From: Sipunculus nudus
Lineage: Eukaryota > Annelida > Sipuncula > Golfingiida > Sipunculidae
Direction of reading: 5' to 3'
DNA: 64,000 nucleotides
Assembly (NCBI GenBank): GCA_026874595.1
Contig: CM049306.1
Coordinates: forward strand, 40,982,019 to 41,046,018
Below the pieces are notes generated by a model. That model did not search any database. It was not told where the DNA came from and worked only from the letters and a program-made list of their open reading frames with translations. Positions 40,706 through 59,390 of this stretch are shown one piece after another. Positions within the stretch are counted from its first letter, which is position 1. Each line of letters begins with the position of its first letter. Made by a program: the position numbers and the translations under genes.

Positions 40706-43700
40706 TTGGTCTAGCTCTCGCTTTATCCGTACACGGCGTAGGATCCGGATCAGCTTAAGAAAAAAAAAGGTTAAGTTAGAACTTCGCTTGGCGGGGAAAA
40801 TCGTTTAAAATCAAATATTGTGTTAATGACAGGGTAACCTATATGTAATCTAGAGCAGAAATTGGTAATTTATTCGAATGTCTAAGAAAATTCGTTACAT
40901 TTTGTGTTTGTGAATGAAAAAAAAACTCACACAAGGCCGTATCAGCACTAGCAAATAATCCGGATGGTAAATTGGAATACCTGTATAAGTTCAGTATACT
41001 GTAGTCCGCTTGGAAGACGATCTACAGTAACTCACAGAAAACCGGTTCCTATTGCGTACAGGCATCTCCGTTTCAGTCTGCGTGAAACCAGATTTCTACC
41101 ATTTGACCCATGCAACCTTCCCGCGAAATATCACCTTTTACGTCACAGTAAATCGGATGAAAAACGAAGTGCGGACAGTAGACTCACGTTTTATTGAATA
41201 AATAGATTAGGCCTTTGTGAAGCGAACTGCAGTGCGGACGCAAAGCGTACTACTTCGAGACTAAAGTAAACCGGTTTAGTGTAATCCGATTTAGATGCGA
41301 ACCAATTACTGCACGCTCCTCACGCAGCGGTTATATATTGCAGTCGTCCCAGGTCTCCTTTTCTTTAAACCGCTGCTTTGTATACCAAGGTCTTCTGGGT
41401 GTGAACACCAGGGTGGGCACAGAGCGAAGAATTGTAATCAGAAGAATGAGAACGTGGTATCGCATTGTGTATCCAGCTCAAAATTTTAAACATGCGACAC
41501 CAGCTCGCGTATTGGTCCCTATATCGCTATTGCGGGAGTTAAATTGGTAACCATTTTTGATTCCTAAGTATGCTTCAAACTTTAAATGTAAATTATCTTA
41601 AGTCTCCTGAAATATCACATCTGGAAAAGGTTATTCTCGGCCGCCATATAGGCCCCCATTTAATTTGTTTAGGATGCGGCCATGCATTGGTATATTCTGT
41701 TACCATCCTATGTATTAAAGAGAGTACTTTGAGGAATAAAAAACACTCCGTATAGTTGAGTCATATTGGAGGGCGATGTGGGGTCCATTACTTTTCCATC
41801 TAATTGACATAATCACTTCAACTTATGTATGCGAGTCTTATAAAATGTTATGTATAGAAACTTCGTGCTTTATGTTAAGAAAGCTTAAAGTTATTGGACT
41901 GGGAAAGAAAAAAATATGGTAGTGAACTTTATGAGTTAGAACAACAGATTCTGGCACCTTTTGTCAAAAACGTCATTTAAATTATACTGGTGGAGCAGAT
42001 GAATCTTACAATAAAGAAACTAAAGGAAACGGTATGACAAGAAAGCCCAGGGGTTTCTTTTGTAAAGAATTACAAACAGGTGAGTGATAAGCAGGAAGAC
42101 CATCAGGTGTATTTGCAAAGCAAAATATGTCCAGTCCAACATGTTTGGGCAAAATGTCTAATGAGACACAAGGAAATAAGGTCTCATACTCAGAAGAGCG
42201 AGCAATACACGAGTAGGATTTGATACAGGTTTGTGACATGTGATTATCTTACTACATTTGGGAATGCATGGGAATATAACAATACACACACAGTCACACA
42301 CACACATATAAATGTATATTTATATATGTTAATCCACTACGAAATATATTGATCTTGCACCGACATGTGTGATACTTGCCAGGGTTCATATATATACAGC
42401 TTGGTAGTATGGGTTTTCCTTGAACGTCCTATTTTGGTATGCGGGTTCTCTCAAAGTGTAGATCACCTGTTCAGTCAGCTGTATCACTTGTTTTGGTCAT
42501 TTAGGGCCCTATATATTGAGCTAGTTTATGCTGCAAATTCACTTTACCTTGAAAATGGCTGTATTTATAACCTGAGATTAAGAATATGCTGTTTTGATTG
42601 GTATTGCCGAGGCACTATGGCACTCTTGCTGGGATATCATTTGGCAAGAGGCTATCTAAGAGGAGGGATGTGCTTGATAACTACATGTAGCCGGACACGC
42701 ATGCACGGACTCCATCCGGCGATGAGAGTCCACCCTGCGGTACTTGGAGGGACCTGTAACATGAAATACCAGTGCTTCTTGTGCGATAGAAAAGCAATCT
42801 TGTATTTATACATAGAAATAAACTTAATATGTATCAAATTATATCGATATGTCACCTTTATGAGCGCCTGTAGATGCTCTTTATCCGTTGAACTCCCAGA
42901 GTTCTGTTGTTGCCATCCTTCAAAAGGCTTCAATGCGAGAGTTGTATATATGCAAGACGAAGACGAAGCAATATCTGATTTCATTCAGAGTAAGTGTCCA
43001 TATTCTCTTACATACTGATCATTCAGAATATGACTTTTATAAGTCACGCCTACTATAGGAGGAGGTTTTTTTTTGTTAAACATGGTAACCATTACGTTTA
43101 CTAGGTTTGCTTGTGTTGGGACTGTAAAGGTTTTAGTATTCTCCTGGGGAGAAATAGCTGGCAATATTCTAAGAGAGAGTTAAAAGTCTCTGGTACACTC
43201 TTTGGGAATATTAATGCATAGTTTTCTTTTTTTCAGGTGTTGATCAGTATCATGTTCTGGAACGTATGATACTTGTCGAGGGTTCCATTATTACCAGGAC
43301 AATACTGTTTTTAGATATTTTGGAACATTAGCCGTGCGGGAGATCTCTATTTTATTAAGTTTCGTGTTCAGTATAAAAAAACTAGTATTAAGTATTAGTC
43401 TGGCGTGTTGGCTTGTTTCTTTGCTAAAATACCAGTGCTGAAATGAGAGGACGGGTAATACCTGTTTATAGTCCATGTAATCCTGTTTATACTCATATAC
43501 CCTTTCTATAATCATACGTACGTCCAGATCCATTCATTTTCTCAATGCATTAGGTCTTATATTTAGTACAGTGTTAGTAGAGCCTAGCCTAAAGTCCGAA
43601 TATGATCTATAGATGTGGCTGGATCATTTCCGAGACAATAATTTAGTCTGTGATTTGGTTGATTTTGGTTTGCCAGCTGACCACGAATGAAACTTAGCGC

Positions 43701-43729
43701 CGTCATCTTCAGGGGCGAAAAATAGAAGT
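40706..43729. other. Unassigned sequence, probably transposon debris
   Basis: Holds one 217-codon frame (42365-43018) of unusual Cys/Tyr-rich composition without recognised domain. Since a DIRS-like RT scrap follows at 43730, part may be decayed upstream DIRS sequence. Confidence 0.4.
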
Positions 43730-44130
43730 GTGGCAGTAAGGGATGCCTTTAAAGGATGTAGTTACGGAGCAATTTTAGGTTCTTTGAGGGAAAAGCCGAT
43801 TCATGCTGCCTTTAGGTACATCTCCTCTATTGTCAGTACCCATAACAGTGACAATACGGAGAGAAGGATAGTTGTAGATTTGAGTTTTCCTCCGGGCAGA
43901 TCAGTAAAAGATGGCATATCCAAGCAATCCAATTTGGAGGAATTTCGAACTTACTGATCCATCGGCATATGATCTGGCTGTTCTTGTTAAGCAGAGGGAA
44001 GAGGCTGTTTATTTTTTAAAATAGATTTAAAAAGGGCGTACCGGCAAATAACACTTTGAACCGGGGGATATTCACCTGTTGGGATATCGGTGGGACTCGA
44101 AATCTTATATGGATACGTACGGTTGTATGT
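43730..44130 (+). mobile_element. Degenerate DIRS-like reverse transcriptase fragment
   Basis: Translates as AFRYISSIVSTHNSDNTERR, IVVDLSFPPGRSVKDGISK, then after frame breaks GCLFFKIDLKRAYRQI and, in another frame, PGDIHLLGYRWDSKSYMDT. The DLSFPPGxSVNDGI and KIDLKRAYRQIP...HLLGYRW blocks are typical of DIRS/tyrosine-recombinase retrotransposon RTs. The YxDD region, RNase H and recombinase were not found. A frameshift near 44060 and an earlier stop mark it as a remnant. Confidence 0.7.
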
Positions 44131-44918
44131 ACACTATATATGACCGTTTTAAACTTTGTTTGCACTCTCATTGATTTCTATGTTATGCACATGATTTCTT
44201 TGTGAATCTTCAACATCGGAGGAAATATAGGATATCTATCCATCTATCTCGAAGTAGGCTTTTAACTCTGCTATTGGTAGGCATGTACAACAGCGTTTAT
44301 CCTAACATCCATCAGTGAGTACAGTAAGATCATCAATGTATAGGATAATTGGTCCAATCCTTGGATCAGATGGCGCTGGAGCAGCATAGTTCTGTCAAAT
44401 GTCCGCCATGAAGCTCTTTTTTTAGATATCGCACAGACTTCTTGACTAAGGACTTTTGGTAAAACGTATGATTTTGAGCATTCTTGGAGTCATTTAAAGC
44501 AATGTTCAAGGTTCCTTGAATTCGTGGCTCATGAGCCACTTTTTAAAAATACTCATTATTGCACTTCAGTCTGTATTGAAACTATTTATGATTTTTCCAT
44601 ACCACGCCTACCCTGAAACTGTGACCCCATACAACTTTACGTTTTTTACTTAACCTTTTTAACTGTAATACTAGGAAATATATAGTCAGGGGATGAAAAA
44701 AATCTCTAGCTTTCCCCCAGTGGCGGGTTCAGCTTGAATTAGTGGAACTGGTAGAGATGTTTCATGTTTATGTTAATTTTATTAACATTCCATTCATAGA
44801 AATATATTGATATTGCAGGGGCGTAGCCGGGGGGGGGGGGGCGCAAGGGGCCATGCACCCCCCCCCCCCTCCGATCGCATCACGTACTCGCCGTTCTTTC
44901 GGAATTTCACTTAGTCTA

Positions 44919-44987
<69 letters not shown>

Positions 44988-45174
44988 TTTAATTGCCATT
45001 GCTATCAATGGTGGATCCTTTGGATATTATAGCTGCAATATCTCTCATTTTATTTATTTTCCCAATTTTTCATTTTTCCTATTTCTTTTTATTAATTAGC
45101 AATGAGGTTTTATTTAAGTTATTTGAAGTTTATTACTTTAAAATTCATTATTTAAAGATGAGTTTTTTTTTATG

Positions 45175-45320
45175 AATAGCTGCAGGACAACTGCAGAGCG
45201 CCAGGCCCCGGTTGGGGTCGACCGTGAACAATCTCACCGTTCCTCTGGTGAGACCGGTACTCGAACTCACGATCTGTGCTTTTACGTGTCTTGGGTGCTG
45301 TGGAGACCACGGACTCCGGT
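45175..45320 (-). repeat. SINE-like unit with B-box-like motif
   Basis: On the minus strand, GTCTCCACAGCACC (A-box-like region) is followed about 40 bp later by GAGTTCGAGTACCGGT, one base off the pol III B-box consensus. The segment is GC-richer than its surroundings and sits inside the hAT-like element. It could be a tRNA-derived SINE head; it does not fold as an intact tRNA. Confidence 0.4.
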
Positions 45321-45644
45321 AAAATGCAAAGTTTAACATAAGACTTCAACAAATCAGTTGTTTTACTCATAGCATTACATCTAAAAGATAATATTTTGCA
45401 AGTTATAAACGTAAATGCGCCTTTGCGAAATCAACTTTAACATGTTGAAAATGATTGAACTTTTACATCCTTGAGCATATTACATAATGCAAAGTTATGA
45501 GTTAGATTACATAATGCAAAGACATAAGAGAACAGTATTATAGGAACAGAAAATCCTCATATTTTTTGTGAAATTTGCCTCAAAATGTCCTCTTCACATT
45601 GCATATTCCAAAAATGTCCAAAATGGAGGGGGTATGCCCCTTCC

Positions 45645-45926
45645 CATACCCTCTCCATGTACCTGTATAATTATAATTAACCTTAATAAAACCATGGCTC
45701 ATAATTGAAAATACAAAATTATATATTATATACACTAAAATATATAACGTATAGTATTAATAATAATAATATATACATACATACATATATATACCCTCCC
45801 CATGTACCTGTAATTAACCTTAATAAAACCATGGTTCATAATTAAGAAAAATTATATATTTCATACACTAAAATATATAACGTATAGTATTAATAATAAT
45901 ATTATATACATACATACATATACTCT

Positions 45927-45930
<4 letters not shown>
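45645..45930 (+). repeat. ~150-bp tandem duplication inside the hAT-like element
   Basis: Two copies share the blocks TACCCTC(T/C)CCATGTACCTGT, CTTAATAAAACCATGG and AAAATATATAACGTATAGTA. The second copy is slightly shorter. Confidence 0.8.
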
Positions 45931-45978
<48 letters not shown>

Positions 45979-46160
45979 TTAGTTTTCATAATACCCATAA
46001 ATATTTGCGCTCCTCCTCCTCCTCCCCCCCCCCCCCCGTTTTCATCATACCCATAAATATAAGCATGCCTCCCCCCCCCCCCCCCCTTTCTCGAATATCT
46101 TGATCCGCAAATGATTAGGCCCCTCTCCTCACTCAGTCCTGGCTACGCCCCTGGATACTG

Positions 46161-46980
46161 TTAAGGAAATGTGAATAAGGGTTCCAATATTTATAATTGT
46201 ACCAAATTGTACAAAATTTACAAAAAATTAAGCAAATCAATTCCTTTTAGTCATTATTAATTCCTTGGTTCGCCCCTTCAACAAGCCGATGTATCCAGCG
46301 GTGGCGGCACCTGGCGTCTGTTGCAGAGACTAAGCTGTGTGTGTGTCACACCAGTGGACTTTGCCCTCAGCAATGTGTTCTGCATCGTGACGCAGTTGCG
46401 GAATTCCCATTTTTCCTACGTGCACGAGGGTTCCCAGAAAACTTGTTCTCAGAACTCCGACTGAAATTCCGAAGTATTTAAGATCGTGGTGCACATTATC
46501 ATCTGAAGCACAAGGTATGCAGTAAAAACCAATCAATAATTAATTAATTACCTATATATAGAGTAAAACATATAAAACTTGTTGATCTATCACCTGTGAA
46601 TAAATAATTGTTCATCAGATAAAGTGAAATTGGTGTAATTGACAAATCCGTGAACATCAATCTACACAATATAATGCATTTACCTTAGAAATACATACAC
46701 TGAAAACCAGATGTGTGTCCTTGGACAAACCACTTTTATTGGGGAAACTGCTTCTGAGAGAAGAAACCTTGAATAAATCGATGAATCAATGAATAAATTA
46801 AACAGGCCCTGGCAATTCGAGTGATGGCCAAAATTTAATGCCAAGGGCCTAGAGGCATCCATACATGTATCACGTCCATACCATCGGCCTAGACACTAAA
46901 GTATGTAGTATACGTGTACCATGGGTCCACCGGACATGCAATGTGTATAAATCCTCATGGTTTTACAAGTATTCAGAAAC
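46161..46980. other. Unassigned sequence upstream of the IFI44L-like gene
   Basis: No exon recognised; the promoter and any 5' exon of the IFI44L-like gene should lie between here and 47732. Confidence 0.45.
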
Positions 46981-47269
46981 GGGCAATTAGTTCAAACCAT
47001 GGGCCCATCGGTATCAACAATTAGTTCATACCATGCTGCCCGAGTCTTATGCGCTTCCTAGACCACAGAAAAATGGTCAGTTCGTCATAACTCAATATGC
47101 TTTGTAGGTGACTGGGCCCCTTTAATATATGGTTGTCTCACTTGTCCAATGTTTCTGAGAATGTGACCACATCATACCGTTTATTTCTTGTACATATTGT
47201 AAATAATGATTTTGCTATTATAAATATTATCGAGTATTTTGTGAGTCTTTCTTGTGATTATTGTTGCGT

Positions 47270-47480
47270 CACCGGCATCAATATTTCGTTCATACCATGG
47301 GCACACAAGCATCAATATTTAGTTCATACCACCGGCCCATGCCATCAATATTTAGTTCATACCATCTACCCACGTCAGTATGTAATTCATACCATCGGCC
47401 CAAGGGCATTAATATTTATAGTTCAGACCATCGGCTAAACGGCATCAAAATTTAGTTCCCACCATTGGCTCATCGGCATC
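47270..47480 (+). repeat. ~30-bp minisatellite
   Basis: Six or more units of ATCAATATTTAGTTCATACC followed by ATCGGCCCA-type sequence, with degraded units from about 46985. It lies upstream of the IFI44L-like start exon. Confidence 0.8.
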
Positions 47481-47744
47481 AATATGTAACATATAGTAAT
47501 TAGTAGGCCCTGATATATGTCCAGTACGGCATAACGGATGATCGATCTTTACTTGCTTCTTAATTACTGTTGGATATCAGGCTGGCTCTTCAAGGGAAAT
47601 GTTAGTCCATACAAAATACGATATATTTCGCAACAATCATGGTCCTAGGACAGTCAATGTCACAAACACGGACTTAGCAGACACTTCATCCTGCTGAATA
47701 ATTAAAACACTAACCGACATGTTCTTTTGTAGATCAAAGACGTC

Positions 47745-54320
<6,576 letters not shown>

Positions 54321-54817
54321 GATTGCGTTTGGTTGTCCGAAAGAGAACCCACTTCCTGAATACGGAGATAGAGTTTGGTCGCCCGTGTCCTCGTTTTTAA
54401 ATATCATTTGCAAAGCAAGTTTACTATCATGCACGTGAGATAAGAAATTTAATGCGTTAACTTATCACAGTAGACTTAAACAGTAATCACTGGAGTGGAA
54501 CAATAATTTGATTTGTTTTAATATAAGCATATACTGATTTAAATGCAGATGTGAAATCGTAACGTTTTGTAAAATTTAGTATTTGTACCACTACATACTT
54601 ATTCACTTGTACGTATATATCACAAAGCTAGATCCCACCATATATTGGTTTCTTCATCTTCTGCAACTATGATGACACTTCGTTACTTCTAATCAATACT
54701 ATGATGTTTAATTTGCTTACACCGTATGTTTGAATGGCAACTGTCTTTTTACGATTAAATTTTTAAACATGTTAACTAAACTTCTTTGCATTCATTCTGA
54801 TTAATATATAGAAGATA

Positions 54818-54823
54818 AATAAA
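54818..54823 (+). promoter_or_regulatory. Candidate poly(A) signal of the IFI44L-like gene
   Basis: AATAAA about 0.5 kb after the stop; an ATTAAA at 54754 is an alternative. Weak, given the base composition. Confidence 0.3.
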
Positions 54824-55214
54824 GCTTATATGATAAAACTTGAACTCTGGATATGTCTCGGAAATATAAAAGAAAATGAGTTTATTTATTTCAAAGTTAA
54901 CGAGGAATATCTGTGTGTGTTTCACCCTCCCACTTTTATGTGAGCCTCCAGGTTTTTTTCCAGAATATTGATACATTGTGACAACATTTACTCTTGCAGA
55001 ATCACACAAAAAGATAAGCTAGACGAAGCTTTTAAAAATGAAAGTATTTACAAATATGACAAATACCTAACCATACATGGTCCATCCAGATATGGCATTT
55101 CATCCATATATTTTCCACCATGCGCCTAAAATGTTCACGTTATTTCACAGTTTAATCAAAAATTCCACCGCGCCTTATTGAATTGTTAACTTAATTTATC
55201 CAGTTTCCATAACG

Positions 55215-55500
55215 ACCCCTGGAATGAGCAATCCAAGGAAAAAGGGTTCCGGCTAGGTTCCTGAAGGGTTCTTCAGAGTGGACTGAGTGAAGACGCTGGA
55301 ACCTTAAAGACGGGGCTTCTTTTGGCACTTCCCTAGAGTTATTTTATGGAACCGTTTGGACCCTAATACAGGTTCCATCAGGAACCTCGTCAGAGGTTCT
55401 TACTGGAAACCTTCAAGGTTCTTCACGATGGGCTGAATGGGGAACCTTGAAAGGTTCTAGGAGGAACCCTTGGTGTAGAGTTCCTTACAGAACCTTCAAT
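55215..55500 (+). repeat. AGGTTC/GGAACC-rich repeat block
   Basis: More than a dozen AGGTTC or GGAACC hexamers in both orientations over 280 bp; probably a MITE or degenerate satellite. Confidence 0.45.
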
Positions 55501-55584
55501 CAAGATTTATTTTAGAAAAGTCTAGAATGTCTTATACATTTTCATTCTTTTCATAATTTTTCATACATTTAGGTTAAATTTTGT

Positions 55585-55610
55585 CCTAACCCTAACCCTA
55601 ACCCTAACCC
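55585..55610 (-). repeat. Interstitial telomere-like (CCCTAA)n
   Basis: A 26-bp perfect run of CCTAAC units (TTAGGG on the minus strand, the usual animal telomere repeat), followed by a CT-rich tract. Confidence 0.9.
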
Positions 55611-55656
55611 TTCTCTCTTTCTCTTTATCTTTTCTCTCTTCTCTCTCTCTCTCTCT

Positions 55657-55735
55657 TGTCCGGGGGGTAATTGTCTGGGGGGTAATTGTCCAGGGGGTAA
55701 TCGTCGGGGGTAATTGTCCGGGGGTAGTTGTCCTG
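55657..55735 (+). repeat. ~16-bp GGGGGTAATTGTCC tandem array
   Basis: Five units of TTGTCCGGGGGGTAA-type sequence with slight length change, directly after the CT tract. Confidence 0.85.
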
Positions 55736-55739
55736 TTGC

Positions 55740-57079
55740 CGATTTCTGATACCAGTTTCAAAATTCATACAGGCCAGGTCACAGTGGAAAGTTTTCACAT
55801 CATATTATTTCATGTGGGCACAAACAACATCTGATCTCACACGGTGAAGGATACTTTGTCCCATTACAAGGCCCTGATTTACCAGTGTTACGAAATCTAA
55901 AAAGCAGTTTTCATGTTCTCAGAAGAAATTGGAAAATGTTAATAAAAGTTTACAGAATTTGGTATGCAGAGAATGGTGAGATTCATAACCACATATAAAG
56001 ATCATTTCTTGCTCATAATTTAGGAGCCCATTATAGCGCTTTTCGGCAAAGAACTGTTACACCTGAGCACGCCGCTGGGAGATCTGAAACTTAAACCTTA
56101 TTAAATCCAGGCAATGAACAAGGTGGAGAAAGAAATCTCGGTATTATAACTACGAGTAACAGTCATACTGGCAATGGTAATTATAACATTTCGTGAGGTT
56201 AATGTTGTGGTTTGTTCGTTAGTTTGTCGTCCGACTTTAGAATTTTGCTTGGCGAGCGTAAAATTTGTATGAGGGTCATGTTTACTGCATGATTCTGTGA
56301 GGAATATGTATAATTTCATACTCTTTGGAATGATGTATAATATAACACACACACAAACACACAAGTCCGTGAAAAGTCGCCATGCCATTTTCCAGAAGAA
56401 ACGGTTTTATTAAAGTGGTTGTCTTGATGTTTTTCGCGTAATTGTGAATATTTAAAATAAAAATAAAACTCAGATAATTTAGCGTTGAACAAATATACGT
56501 TGGTGCTCAAACATGGTTTCTAACCAACTTACGTCGGCGAGCATCACTCATCCATTTATAATAGTTGAAGATATCCTGGTGTAGTATAATGTTTTGGGTG
56601 GCACATTATTTCATGGTTTAAATGATCAACGATCAGCGCCACACATTTGTTCGCTAATCCGTACCTGACGATACCCGCAGAAAAGAAACCGTGGGCGGGG
56701 AAATAAAACTGTACAGAGGTTTCCTCAGTAGCCCTTTGCCAGCCAACTCCAAACATCGGTCAATCGTGTGAATCTTGGCTAGTATCTTAACTTGTTTATA
56801 TTGAACTTAAAAAAGCAAATAAAACAATATATTGTATATATCCATATATTTTAATTATTTGGTTTTGGTAAAATTTTGTGGCAAATGGGCGGCCCGCTTG
56901 AATTGCTTTGAAAAAAAAAGTTTGGTTATGCCAACACAATGCCAATCGTTCATATGGTCAATTTGGTATAGCTTTTAGTTGAAGAGTATCGTATGGGAGA
57001 TGTAACTGCAAGTCGGGTATAAGCTGGTATTTAAATAGAATCTATCGTTCCATTGAGCAAATGCTGAAGAGGCAAACAA
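55740..57079. other. AT-rich sequence without recognised features
   Basis: Only short, low-complexity frames on either strand. Confidence 0.55.
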
Positions 57080-57250
57080 AATAAAGGTGCAACTGTCGTC
57101 ACCTTTTTACTGAGTGCATACAGGTGCGTCGAGGGACTTGAAACGAACAAGTTACCATTACACCTTGTACGTTTCAGTGTCACAGCTGTTTTTTAACCGG
57201 GCAAGTCATTTTATGCTGAAATCGGGGTGTTAATTTCACTTAGCATGGTC
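57080..57250 (-). repeat. Dispersed repeat B, copy 2
   Basis: Contains CATACAGGTGCGTCGAGGGA and TTGAAACGAACAAGTT, the complement of copy 1 with small gaps. Confidence 0.75.
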
Positions 57251-57364
57251 TTCTTGCTATATTGTTTTCACCTTTTTCTTTTGGTGAAGTTTGTTTAACA
57301 TTTGCTGATGTATTAAAGTGTAAAGATCAGGTTTCACCTATGGGGACTCAGATAATCAGCCAAT

Positions 57365-57545
57365 TTTCAGGGCATTTCGGGAACAGGCCAATGCAGAATC
57401 GATTAGATTTTGGTTTGGATCCGGCATATGATCCGGATTCAGGAACGTCATCAAGGAATATTCACAAATTGCTATCACTTATGCACGAATAAACCCATCA
57501 CGGCAGTGGCTTGCATTCTTTAGAATACAGATTTCTTGTTTTAAG
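57365..57545 (+). repeat. Dispersed repeat C, copy 2
   Basis: Counterpart of 49690-49945. The open frame across it (57262-57492) is not supported by any family. Confidence 0.65.
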
Positions 57546-58329
57546 TAGGATCGCCAAGTGTCGGCCCTGTTTTGTAATCTGTCAGACTGTGGTGGATGCC
57601 ATGATAGATTAAACCAAAGATGAACAAAGGCTCATACAACATGAATACAACCGAAAAGTAAGGTTATGGCGCTTCACACCCTGTCAAAGAGATACCAGAA
57701 CACCATATGGCGTAAAATATACGGAAAGGAATTGACTTAATCTGTGAACTGACCCGGTCTATCATTCTTCAATTCGTCCAGTTCTACCATCCTTGTAATT
57801 CTACTATTCCAATTGTAAATATATTTAAGTAATTTTGATATATCGAGAGAGAGAGCACTATCAGAATCAAGATATCGTACATAAAAACATATAAGACTTC
57901 TGAACACAAAATGAATAAAATGTTTAATTACCCAAATTATTGGCTACACAAGTACTTTAAAAACATTATTTACTGGAAAGAAGAAGAACGGGGAATTAGT
58001 CAAAAATTTAACCCAGTCTATAAATTCCATTGGGGATGAAATCAAGGGCTTTACCACATGATAATGCGGCAAGCCCAAGGTCAGTTAACTATTCTTAATT
58101 CAGATACATGAACTGGAAAAAAATCTACAATGAAGGTCAAAGGTGTGTTTCACGATCATTGTTGCACACCGGGCAGACAGGTAACACCCGTACTACTGAG
58201 TTATATGTCATTATATGACAAGGTTGTGAATATCCGAATTATACGAAGCAACAGAACTGACAAGTTGGGCCAGTTCTGAAATATGTAAAAATCTTTAAAT
58301 ACGTAATTATGTATAACATCTAAACGTTT

Positions 58330-59332
58330 CCTAGCTCTTGTCACAACTCACAAGCAGCGCACATATATTTCTCGGGAACTTTCACGCAGAAGTCCAAATA
58401 ATAACGCTAGTTTAGGGTAAACAAAACACAGGTTTATTCCGATAACGTCCAACAACTGCTCACCGCCGTCGTAGACTGGCTCCAATCGTACAATACAATT
58501 CTTCCACAGTTCTTTGGCCTTCGCCCGTCGCTAACTGGCTGTAACTTCACAAATATATACAGTCCACAAAACTTCTAACGCCATCCTTGGCTAAATAAAT
58601 CTCCAAGGAACAATAATCGTCCGGGACGCGGTAATTGACACACAACCCGTCTGGCGTAAATCTACAAAACACTTCTGGCTACAAAGACCACACAACCCGT
58701 CTGCATACTTACAAAGACCTCTCGATTGACAACACGTCACAACATCCAGAATCTTCTGTCAGCCAACCATAACAAACCGTAGTCTAGTAAGTTCCATACA
58801 TAAACACACCGATCTATTTATCAACACAACTAATGATAACAATAATTTGTAATATTTTATGATGTTGTGTTTATCGTTTTTATCATTGGTTGTGTTTATC
58901 AGTAGATTGGTTTGATTATGTATAAAGCAAAGGAACTTTCTAGGATACAGCTTGTAATGATTGGCTGACAAAGATTCTTGATGTCTAGATGTTTCTGGGC
59001 GGCTTAGATGGTAATTTCCATGTATATAAGTCTGTAGAACGATCGTTGACTAGAACGTTCCCGAAATTTCTTTGCGGCAGGTATATACCTAAGCCGTCTC
59101 CAAAGCCGCAGAGGTCAGTTAGAATAGAATCGTTCTGCAGAGGACGTGTCGTGAGACGTAGACTTGCGCTAGGCGGACTGTTGGTCGAGTTCTGCGTTAG
59201 GAGGTTTGTTGGTCCTAGGAGATAGCGTTTATTTAGCCGAGGAAGGCGTTAGATGTTTTGTGGAATGTGTATAGATGACCGCTGATAGAGAGGAAAGTCA
59301 GCGTCAGAGAGTGGGAACAAGCAGAGCGAGCG

Positions 59333-59335
<3 letters not shown>
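58330..59335 (+). other. Possible Gypsy LTR/leader region
   Basis: Directly upstream of the gag remnant, with a TATATAAG box at about 59021, a GC-richer stretch and a (GA)n tract. Short sub-repeats such as CACACAACCCGTCTG occur around 58640-58710. No matching 3' LTR is in the window, so the LTR assignment is inference. Confidence 0.3.
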
Positions 59336-59379
<44 letters not shown>

Positions 59380-59390
59380 AAAGAAAAAGA
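59336..59390. repeat. (GA)n microsatellite
   Basis: About 16 GA units, then A-rich GA variants, ahead of the gag remnant. Confidence 0.93.

Larger units (their letters stand above)
44816..46153. mobile_element. Non-autonomous hAT-like element (MITE)
   Basis: Terminal inverted repeats CAGGGGCGTAGCCGG (left) and CAGGGGCGTAGCCAGG (right, reverse complement). Flanks are GATATTG (44809-44815) and GATACTG (46154-46160), a 7-bp near-identical duplication. The inside holds poly(G)/poly(C) runs, a 60-bp (AT)n, a SINE-like unit and a tandem duplication. No transposase frame. Confidence 0.72.

Noticed and set aside
42365-43018. 217-codon open frame, Cys/Tyr-rich
   Set aside because: No recognisable domain, no splice or start context, located among transposon debris. 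Kept only as part of an unassigned stretch.
44230-44460. Minus-strand IILYIDDLTVLTDG, resembling an RT YxDD box
   Set aside because: Only one short motif, with stops on both sides; no second RT block could be aligned, so no element is claimed.
45190-45300. Possible tRNA gene
   Set aside because: A B-box-like motif is present but no acceptor stem or cloverleaf can be formed; listed as SINE-like instead.
47133-47455. Two + frames with repeated HTIGPRHQYLVHT-like sequence
   Set aside because: Product of the ~30-bp minisatellite.
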